A DNA stretch of 15,236 bases, taken from NCBI GenBank assembly GCA_023450335.1, contig JAEXHA010000009.1, positions 1 to 15,236 on the forward strand. The letters are read 5' to 3'. The notes under the pieces were generated by a model that saw only the letters and a program-made list of their open reading frames with translations, searched no databases and had not been told where the DNA came from. The DNA comes from Actinomycetes bacterium (GTDB lineage: Bacteria; Actinomycetota; Actinomycetes; Actinomycetales; Microbacteriaceae). Made by a program: the position numbers and the translations under genes. Shown in pieces: positions 8,888-13,664 of this stretch; position 1 is the first letter of the stretch, and each line of letters opens with the position of its first letter.

Positions 8888-10006
8888 TCAGCCCTGGAGC
8901 GCGTCGACGGTGTAGTCGATGCACTCGATGAGCTTGCGCACGTCATCCGGCTCGATCGAGACGAATGTCGCCACGCGCAGCTGGTTGCGGCCGAGCTTGC
9001 GGTACGGCTCGGTGTCGACGATCCCGTTGGCGCGGAGACTGGATGCCACGGCCCCGGCATCCACACTCTCGTCGAAGTCGATGGTGACCACGACCGGCGA
9101 CCGGTCGGCGGGGTCGGCGACGAACGGCGCCGCGAACGGGCGCTCCTCGGCCCATGCATAGAGGGCGCCCGACGACTCGGTGGTGCGGGCGTCGGCCCAG
9201 GCCAGGCCGCCGTTGCCGTTGATCCACTCGAGCTGCTTGTCGAGCAGGTGCAGCGTGGCCACCGCGGGGGTGTTGAGTGTCTGGTTCAGGCGCGAGTTGT
9301 CGAGGGCGTTCTTCAGGCTCAGGAACTCGGGGATGTAGCGCCCCGACGCGGCGACGCGCTCGATGCGTTCGATCGCGGCGGGCGAGACGGCCGCGAACCA
9401 CAGCCCGCCGTCGGAGGCGAGGTTCTTCTGCGGGGCGAAGTAGTAGACATCGGTCTCGGAGACCGGGAAGTTGATGCCGCCGGCGGCGCTGGTCGCGTCG
9501 ATGACGGTGAGGGCTCCCTCGTCGCCGTGCACGCGCTGGATGGCGGTGGCCACCCCCGTCGAGGTCTCGTTGTGCGGCCAGGCGTACACGTCGACGCCGG
9601 CCACCGGCTCGGCGGCGATGCTCGTGCCCGGCTCGGCCTTGCGCACGTCGGGAGCGGTCAGCCACGGCGCGGCGGCGGCCTTGGCGAACTTGCCGCCGAA
9701 CTCGCCGAACACGAGGTTCTGCGCGCGGTTCTCGATGAGCCCGAACGAGGCGGCGTCCCAGAACGCGGTCGAGCCGCCGTTGCCGAGGATGATCTCGTAG
9801 CCGTTGGGCAGGCGCAGCAGGTCGGACAGGCCCGCCCGCACCTGGCCGACGAGGGTCTTGATGGGGGACTGGCGGTGCGAGGTGCCCATGAGCACCGAGC
9901 CGGGGCCGACGAGCGACTCCAGCTGCGCGGGGCGGATCTTCGACGGGCCGCAGCCGAATCGTCCGTCGGCGGGCAGGATCTCGCGGGGCAGCGTCACGTG
10001 GGCCAT
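8888..10006 (-). CDS. serC: Phosphoserine aminotransferase
   Basis: A 372-residue pyridoxal-phosphate enzyme that makes 3-phosphoserine from 3-phosphohydroxypyruvate and glutamate in serine synthesis; it can also serve vitamin B6 synthesis. It matches the actinobacterial SerC form: FGCGPSKIRPAQL at 17-29, MGTSHRQSPIK at 40-50 with the phosphate-binding HR pair, LGNGGSTAFWD at 74-84, the cofactor-contacting D170 in VIDATSAAGG and the Schiff-base lysine K194 in FAPQKNLASDGGLW. Length is normal for the family. No Shine-Dalgarno site precedes the ATG, but a TAGAAT box ends exactly 6 nt before it, so the mRNA is probably leaderless. It converges with the TetR gene; a GC hairpin spans the 9-bp gap and both stops. 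It is divergent from the DtxR gene. Confidence 0.95.
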   Translation of the reverse strand: MAHVTLPREILPADGRFGCGPSKIRPAQLESLVGPGSVLMGTSHRQSPIKTLVGQVRAGLSDLLRLPNGYEIILGNGGSTAFWDAASFGLIENRAQNLVFGEFGGKFAKAAAAPWLTAPDVRKAEPGTSIAAEPVAGVDVYAWPHNETSTGVATAIQRVHGDEGALTVIDATSAAGGINFPVSETDVYYFAPQKNLASDGGLWFAAVSPAAIERIERVAASGRYIPEFLSLKNALDNSRLNQTLNTPAVATLHLLDKQLEWINGNGGLAWADARTTESSGALYAWAEERPFAAPFVADPADRSPVVVTIDFDESVDAGAVASSLRANGIVDTEPYRKLGRNQLRVATFVSIEPDDVRKLIECIDYTVDALQG

Positions 10007-10012
10007 TGTTCG

Positions 10013-10018
10013 ATTCTA
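10013..10018 (-). promoter_or_regulatory. -10 box of a leaderless serC promoter
   Basis: TAGAAT on the minus strand followed by six bases and then the ATG. If transcription starts at the A of the ATG, the box sits at -12 to -7, the usual geometry for leaderless actinobacterial transcripts. No good -35 hexamer is seen. The missing Shine-Dalgarno site agrees. Confidence 0.6.
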
Positions 10019-10105
10019 GGGCGCAGGCGGCGGCTGCTCTGATCTCGTGTCATGGCGAGCAGATAGGCTTGAAGACCACTGTTCACCTGCGCATCGAGGC
10101 CCGAT

Positions 10106-10813
10106 ATGACCGATCTGATCGACACCACCGAGATGTACCTGCGCACCATCCTCGAACTCGAGGAGGAGGGCATCGTTCCTCTGCGCGCGCGTATCTCCGA
10201 GCGGCTCGGTCACTCCGGTCCGACGGTGTCGCAGACCATCGGCCGCATGGAGCGCGACGGACTGGTGGTCGTGAGCGTCGATCGCACGCTCGAGCTGACG
10301 GATGCCGGGCGGCAGAAGGCTGTGGACGTGATGCGCAAGCACCGTCTGGCCGAGCGGCTGCTCAGCGACGTCATCGGCCTGGACTGGGCGTACGTGCACG
10401 AAGAGGCCTGCCGCTGGGAGCACGTGATGAGCGAGCTCGTCGAGCGCCGCCTGCTCGAGCTGCTCGACCACCCGACCGAATCGCCGTACGGCAACCCGAT
10501 CCCGGGGCTCGACCAGCTGGGCGATGTGCCCGCGCGCACGTTCGACGAGGGCGTCGTGGGCCTGGTGCGGGCGCTCGAGGCCGCCGGCGGTCCGATCGCC
10601 GGCACGCTGCGGCGCCTGGCCGAGCCCGTGCAGGTCGACCCCGAGTTGCTGGCCCAGCTGCGCGGTGCCGGCGTCGTGCCGGGCGCGACGGGCGACTTCC
10701 GCTTCAGCGAGGGCTACGTGCTCGTGCAGATGACCGGCAATCCCGAGGCGCTCGAGCTGCCGGTCGAGATCGCCGCGCACCTCTTCCTCGTCGACGTCCG
10801 CCAGCTCGCCTGA
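10106..10813 (+). CDS. Iron-dependent transcriptional repressor, DtxR/IdeR family
   Basis: A 235-residue metal-sensing repressor, expected to bind DNA as a dimer when loaded with Fe2+ and to control iron uptake and storage genes. The N-terminal winged helix (about 1-65) has RISERLGHSGPTVSQTIGRMERDGLV. All classic metal ligands fall at the residue numbers known from diphtheria DtxR: M10, C102, E105 and H106 for the regulatory site and H79, E83 and H98 for the ancillary site. C102 points to iron rather than manganese (MntR has Glu there). A C-terminal SH3-like domain is expected from about 150. GAGG at 10096-10099 supports the ATG at 10106. It is divergent from serC and a TAGGCT -10 candidate lies at 10064-10069. 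Gene names dtxR or ideR would both fit. Confidence 0.93.
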   Translation: MTDLIDTTEMYLRTILELEEEGIVPLRARISERLGHSGPTVSQTIGRMERDGLVVVSVDRTLELTDAGRQKAVDVMRKHRLAERLLSDVIGLDWAYVHEEACRWEHVMSELVERRLLELLDHPTESPYGNPIPGLDQLGDVPARTFDEGVVGLVRALEAAGGPIAGTLRRLAEPVQVDPELLAQLRGAGVVPGATGDFRFSEGYVLVQMTGNPEALELPVEIAAHLFLVDVRQLA

Positions 10814-10824
10814 TCCCACTCCCG

Positions 10825-10884
10825 GGGCGCGTGTCACCACCCCCGAGCGCGTGGCTCCGCTGCGGAGTGCGTATCTCCGCCACC
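10825..10884. repeat. Degenerate 20-bp tandem repeat in the DtxR-M23 gap
   Basis: The two best copies, GAGCGCGTGGCTCCGC (10845) and GAGTGCGTATCTCCGC (10865), match at 13 of 16 positions and are exactly 20 bp apart. A weaker copy precedes them at 10825 and a remnant follows near 10885. The copies can also form alternative hairpins (GCGGAG 10862-10867 with CTCCGC 10875-10880). Together with the promoter and leader listed separately, this accounts for the 315-bp stretch 10814-11128, which has no convincing coding capacity. Confidence 0.5.
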
Positions 10885-10927
10885 GCGTGCGTCTGCGCAC
10901 GTAATCTGTACAAGAGATGCGAACACA

Positions 10928-10942
10928 CCGGGTGATACCCGG
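10928..10942. promoter_or_regulatory. Palindrome upstream of the M23 promoter
   Basis: CCGGGT-GAT-ACCCGG is a perfect 6-bp inverted repeat with a 3-bp centre. It ends 5 bp before the -35 hexamer of the M23 peptidase promoter, a suitable place for an activator or for a terminator of upstream transcription. No T-tract follows. Confidence 0.4.
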
Positions 10943-10947
10943 GTTGC

Positions 10948-10976
10948 GTGACATATTCGTTACTTTCAGGTAGCCT
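10948..10976 (+). promoter_or_regulatory. Promoter of the M23 peptidase gene with an 11-bp-phased direct repeat
   Basis: GTGACA (10948-10953) and TAGCCT (10971-10976) are separated by exactly 17 bp, a good housekeeping-sigma promoter that should start transcription at about 10982-10983. GTGAC (10948-10952) and GTTAC (10959-10963) form a direct repeat with 11-bp phase over the -35 region. That layout is typical of OmpR-family response regulators; MtrA, which controls cell-wall hydrolases in actinobacteria, binds GTnAC-like repeats. Confidence 0.55.
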
Positions 10977-10981
10977 CGGAT

Positions 10982-11122
10982 GGTCCGAAGGCGAGAAGCC
11001 CGCCGCAGGACCGCCACCCGAGTTGCCTCACCGGTTCGTCATTCGTGTGGTGAAGCCCGTACATCTGTGCCCGACACCGAGTACGACGAACCAGTGCCCT
11101 CGGGCGCGGAGGCGCCGGAGGA
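10982..11122 (+). ncRNA. Structured 5' leader of the M23 peptidase mRNA
   Basis: Starting just where the promoter should initiate, GGTCC (10982-10986) pairs with GGACC (11008-11012) and, past symmetric GAA/GCA internal loops, GGCG (10990-10993) pairs with CGCC (11001-11004). Next, GGTTCGTC (11033-11040) pairs perfectly with GACGAACC (11085-11092). A competing pairing, TCACC (11028-11032) with GGTGA (11049-11053), cannot form together with it. A GGCGC/GCGCC hairpin then lies directly before the Shine-Dalgarno site. The leader of about 146 nt and its mutually exclusive pairings suggest a regulated leader. c-di-AMP riboswitches often precede such genes in actinobacteria, but I do not see their conserved core. 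Confidence 0.45.
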
Positions 11123-11128
11123 CCCAGT

Positions 11129-12001
11129 TTGGCTGAAGAGAACGATTCGTCTATCGACGAACCCGAAACCGATACGACGAGTCTCGCCCGACGTGAGCGT
11201 GCACGCCGTCTGATCGCACGCCGCCCCGCGGCCAAGGCTCCCGCACGCCGCTCCGCTTCGGCGGCCGCGCGTGCCGGCCGTCCCCACCCGGTGCGCAGCT
11301 TCTTGACCGTGACCGCGGTCGCCGGCCTGGTCGCCACCGTCGCGATCCCCGCCGTCGTGGCCGCCGACCGCAGTGCATCGGCCGACCCGATCACCGTGCA
11401 GCAGGTCGCGGCCGAGAACGCCCAGTCGCTCGTCGTCGCCAGTGAGGCGACCCCCGAGGCCCTGCAGCGTGACAGCTACTCGGCCACCACGCCCGAAGAG
11501 ATCAAGAAGAAGAAGCAGGAGGAGGCCGCCAAGGCCGCCCTCGCCGCTCGCATCTCGTCGCGTGCCAGCTCGGCCTCGGTCAACATGGCCGTGCCGCTCA
11601 CGATCGCCGCTTCGGGTGACGTCGTGCGTCCGCTGACCTCGTTCAACAACTTCGGCACCCCGTACGCGGGCCACAAGGGCACCGACTACATGGCCGGCCG
11701 CGGCACTCCGATCTACGCGATCGCCGACGGCGTCGTGGTCTCCTCGAGCGAGAGCGGCCCGGGCTGGGGCGTGTACGTGAAGATCGCCCACAACATCGGC
11801 GGCAAGAGCGTCACCTCGCTGTACGCGCACATGAGCTACGGCACCCGCCGGGTCACCGTGGGCCAGTCGGTCTCGGCCGGCCAGCTCATCGGCCAGGTCG
11901 GCGACTCCGGCCGCGCCTACGGCACGCACCTCCACCTCGAGGTCGTCGTCGGCGGCGCGTACCAGAACGCCGAGAGCTGGCTGCAGGCCAACGTCGGCTG
12001 A
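11129..12001 (+). CDS. Membrane-anchored M23-family peptidase (LytM-type cell-wall hydrolase)
   Basis: A 290-residue protein. An Arg/Ala-rich cytoplasmic segment (20-56) leads to one membrane helix (about 58-79, FLTVTAVAGLVATVAIPAVVA), then a linker with a short charged helix (EEIKKKKQEEAAKAALAAR, 123-141) and the M23 domain (about 165-290). All zinc and catalytic residues are present: H182 and D186 in GHKGTD, H234 in LYAH, and H267 and H269 in THLHLE. It should be an active endopeptidase cutting peptidoglycan cross-links outside the membrane. The TTG start at 11129 is chosen because GGAGGA lies at 11117-11122 with 6-nt spacing. An OmpR-type repeat at the promoter and a structured leader suggest control by cell-wall or osmotic signals. 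Its neighbours (DtxR, HNH) are not functionally tied to it. Confidence 0.9.
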   Translation: MAEENDSSIDEPETDTTSLARRERARRLIARRPAAKAPARRSASAAARAGRPHPVRSFLTVTAVAGLVATVAIPAVVAADRSASADPITVQQVAAENAQSLVVASEATPEALQRDSYSATTPEEIKKKKQEEAAKAALAARISSRASSASVNMAVPLTIAASGDVVRPLTSFNNFGTPYAGHKGTDYMAGRGTPIYAIADGVVVSSSESGPGWGVYVKIAHNIGGKSVTSLYAHMSYGTRRVTVGQSVSAGQLIGQVGDSGRAYGTHLHLEVVVGGAYQNAESWLQANVG

Positions 12002-12070
12002 CCCAGCCGGCGGTGCCGACACGCGGCATCCCGTCATCTGCCGTTTCGCCGTCGTTGCGGGGGCATGCAT

Positions 12071-12076
12071 TACCCT
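12071..12076 (+). promoter_or_regulatory. Possible -10 box for the RNA at 12083-12233
   Basis: TACCCT fits the actinobacterial TAnnnT pattern and would start transcription near 12083. No clear -35 hexamer is seen 16-18 bp upstream, so this is tentative. Confidence 0.35.
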
Positions 12077-12082
12077 GAACCC

Positions 12083-12233
12083 GACGCTCGCGTGAAGCCG
12101 AGGGGGAAGCCGATGGATGTTCTACCACGCATTCGAACCGTGAATGCGCTCGGTCGACACGTCCTTCGGCATCGTGGAAGCGACGTGCTTCGTCGTGGAA
12201 TCAAGGCGCTGTCTGTGTGACAGCGCCTTTTTT
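12083..12233 (+). ncRNA. Candidate small structured RNA ending in an intrinsic terminator
   Basis: About 150 nt between the M23 and HNH genes with dense pairing and no credible coding. CCGAG (12098-12102) pairs with CTCGG (12149-12153) and encloses CGCATTC/GAATGCG (12128-12134, 12142-12148). CACGTC then CTTC (12158-12167) pairs with GAAG-c-GACGTG (12177-12187), ten pairs with one bulge. The perfect terminator follows. Three readings are possible: an independent small RNA, an attenuated leader of the HNH gene (the terminator ends 78 nt before its ATG), or a long 3' end of the M23 mRNA. It does not match the 6C, SRP or tmRNA sequences I know. The remaining part of the 12002-12311 gap (12234-12311) shows nothing beyond the HNH ribosome-binding site. 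Confidence 0.5.
12203..12233 (+). terminator. Strong Rho-independent terminator
   Basis: AAGGCGCTGTC (12203-12213) and GACAGCGCCTT (12219-12229) form a perfect 11-bp stem with a TGTGT loop, and the 3' side continues into a run of six T (12228-12233). This is the most canonical intrinsic terminator in the window and works in the plus direction. Confidence 0.92.
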
Positions 12234-12311
12234 CGTCCCCACTCCCGCTCGCTGAACGCTGCGTCGAACCGAACAACCGCTGAAGCCGTCAGGGCAGTTC
12301 GAGAGGAAACG

Positions 12312-12809
12312 ATGCGCACTCTGGTGCTGAACGCAGGATATGAACCCCTGGCCGTCGTGTCGTTCAAGCGGGCCCTGGTGCTCGTGATGAACGACAAGGC
12401 CACCGTCATCGAGCGGGTCGAAGACAACCCGGTGTGGGGCGCGCGCGACGTGTACGACCGCCCGGCCGTGATCCTGCTGACCCGCTACGTCCGCATTCCC
12501 GGGGCCCGCCGCGTGCCGGTCACCCGGCGCGGGGTGCTGCGCCGCGACGGTCACCGCTGCGGCTACTGCGGATCGGGGGCCACGACGATCGACCACGTGC
12601 TGCCACGCTCGCGCGGGGGAGCGGATTCGTGGGAGAACCTCGTCGCCTGCTGCCTGCGCTGCAACAACGTGAAGGGCGACCGCACGCCGCAGGAGATGCG
12701 GTGGGCCCTGCGCATCGCGCCGCAACCGCCACGCGGCGCGCAGTGGACCGTGCGCGGCACCGAGCGCACCGACCCGGTGTGGGAGCCGTACCTGGCCCTC
12801 GCCGCCTGA
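12312..12809 (+). CDS. HNH endonuclease family protein
   Basis: A 165-residue protein with a C-terminal HNH fold. The N-terminus (MRTLVLNAGYEPLAVVSFKRALVL) is characteristic of a family widespread in actinobacteria. The structural zinc is held by C83 and C86 (RCGYC) and C114 and C117 (CLRC). The HNH motif is D94-H95 in TIDHVLPRSRGG, N109 in WENL, and N118/N119 with K121 in CNNVKGD. It should cut or nick DNA using one metal ion, but the biological role is unknown; no restriction or toxin partner is adjacent. The ATG at 12312 is preceded by GAGAGGAAA with good spacing; the frame is open further upstream but runs through the terminator and RNA. A CCGCGC/GCGCGG hairpin (12832-12857) lies between it and the convergent TetR gene. 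Confidence 0.88.
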   Translation: MRTLVLNAGYEPLAVVSFKRALVLVMNDKATVIERVEDNPVWGARDVYDRPAVILLTRYVRIPGARRVPVTRRGVLRRDGHRCGYCGSGATTIDHVLPRSRGGADSWENLVACCLRCNNVKGDRTPQEMRWALRIAPQPPRGAQWTVRGTERTDPVWEPYLALAA

Positions 12810-12831
12810 ATCTGGCGTCCCGACGGCTGGC

Positions 12832-12857
12832 CCGCGCTATCACGCGTGCAGGCGCGG
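12832..12857. terminator. Weak hairpin between convergent HNH and TetR genes
   Basis: CCGCGC (12832-12837) pairs with GCGCGG (12852-12857) around a 14-nt loop, in the 77-bp gap between two convergent stops. No T-run follows, so its role as a terminator is uncertain. Confidence 0.3.
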
Positions 12858-12886
12858 TGCCGTGCGATGCGGCTGTGTCGGGCACC

Positions 12887-13492
12887 TCACGCGGGTGTGC
12901 CGATGACGATGGCCTCGACCCAGCGTCGGTAGCGGGTGGCCGGATCGATCTGCTCGGGACAATACAGCCACTGCACCTGGCTCCCATCCAGCAGTGCGAC
13001 CAGTTCGGCAGCGAGGTCTTCCGGTGTTCTCGGCGTCTGGAGAAGACCGCGATCGGCAAGGTCCCGAATCGCATCGGTGACATAACCACACACTCGCTGA
13101 TACCGGTCCCGGAAGTAGACGTGTGCCGGGTGGTGGGGATCAGTCGCCTCAGCGGAGAGAACCACGAAAAGCTCCACGATCTGCGGGTTCTTCATGTTGT
13201 GGGCGATCAGCCTTCCCAGACGGTCGAGATAGTCCAGCGCGTCGGGCTCATCGGCTTCATCGCCGAAGAACGCCTCGACATCTCGTCTGTCTCGTTCGGC
13301 CAGCACCGCGGCGAGCAGGTCCTCCTTGGAGTCGAAGTGGTGTAGCAGACCCGTCCGAGAGATGCCCACGGCCTCCGCGATCTGAAGGAGAGACGCGCCG
13401 TGGAATCCCTGCGCGCGGAAGGCGTCCAACGCCGCGGCGACGATCTGAGCTCGCCGGGCATGGCCTTTCGCGTATCCGCCTCTTGTCGTCAT
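12887..13492 (-). CDS. TetR-family transcriptional regulator, divergent from the second binding-protein gene
   Basis: A 201-residue protein similar along its whole length to the TetR protein at 8228. The DNA-binding domain starts at ARRAQIVAAALDAFRAQGFHG, with the helix-turn-helix at about 33-52 (SLLQIAEAVGISRTGLLHHFDSK). The ligand domain shares FVVLSAEATD and LDGSQVQWLY with its relative. The ATG at 13492 is chosen because GGAGGAA lies at 13507-13501 and the family alignment begins just after it; the open frame reaches 13531 but without support. It probably represses itself and the divergent binding-protein gene through the operator at 13560-13577. The unusually complete similarity of the ligand domain suggests a related inducer (inference). 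Confidence 0.9.
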   Translation of the reverse strand: MTTRGGYAKGHARRAQIVAAALDAFRAQGFHGASLLQIAEAVGISRTGLLHHFDSKEDLLAAVLAERDRRDVEAFFGDEADEPDALDYLDRLGRLIAHNMKNPQIVELFVVLSAEATDPHHPAHVYFRDRYQRVCGYVTDAIRDLADRGLLQTPRTPEDLAAELVALLDGSQVQWLYCPEQIDPATRYRRWVEAIVIGTPA

Positions 13493-13559
13493 GACGATGA
13501 TTCCTCCGAAGTTGCAGATCGCGTGCCGCATCGCTCACTTTAGCGGCACATTTACGAAT

Positions 13560-13577
13560 ACTTGCAATGGTGTAGGT
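13560..13577. promoter_or_regulatory. Operator-like sequence matching the one at 8197-8214
   Basis: ACTTGC-AATGGT-GTAGGT has the same 6-6-6 layout as the first operator (ACTTAC-AATCAA-GTAAGT) and agrees with it at 13 of 18 positions, including the shared AAT in the centre. It overlaps the -35 hexamer and half the spacer of the binding-protein promoter, so binding would block transcription. A direct repeat TACTTGC also occurs at 13559 and 13593. Confidence 0.55.
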
Positions 13578-13590
13578 TTTTCTGTAGCGT
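13562..13590 (+). promoter_or_regulatory. Promoter of the second binding-protein gene
   Basis: TTGCAA (13562-13567) and TAGCGT (13585-13590) are separated by 17 bp in the most AT-rich part of this gap, giving an expected start near 13597 and a leader of about 68 nt. TTGCAA is self-complementary, so it could also act as the -35 of the divergent TetR gene (TAAAGT follows on the minus strand after 19 bp). Confidence 0.6.
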
Positions 13591-13622
13591 CCTACTTGCT
13601 TCGTCGCACTCGGGCGGCAGCT

Positions 13623-13640
13623 TCCGGCGGGGACGCCGGA
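13623..13640 (+). promoter_or_regulatory. Hairpin in the leader of the second binding-protein mRNA
   Basis: TCCGGCG and CGCCGGA form a perfect 7-bp stem with a GGGA loop, ending 12 nt before the GGAGA ribosome-binding site (13653-13657). The first binding-protein mRNA has a hairpin in the same relative place. Confidence 0.45.
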
Positions 13641-13664
13641 CACACAGCACATGGAGAACGAACA

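Noticed and set aside
10960..11130. A known c-di-AMP (ydaO-yuaA) riboswitch before the M23 gene
   Set aside because: The genomic context fits, but the conserved core strings and the closing stem of that class could not be found; kept only as an unclassified structured leader.
12144..12311. N-terminal extension of the HNH protein to 12144
   Set aside because: It would run through the structured RNA and the perfect terminator, and a good ribosome-binding site supports the ATG at 12312, where family similarity begins.
13491..13664. Extension of the second binding protein upstream to 13491
   Set aside because: It would read through the operator and promoter and place the lipoprotein signal internally.
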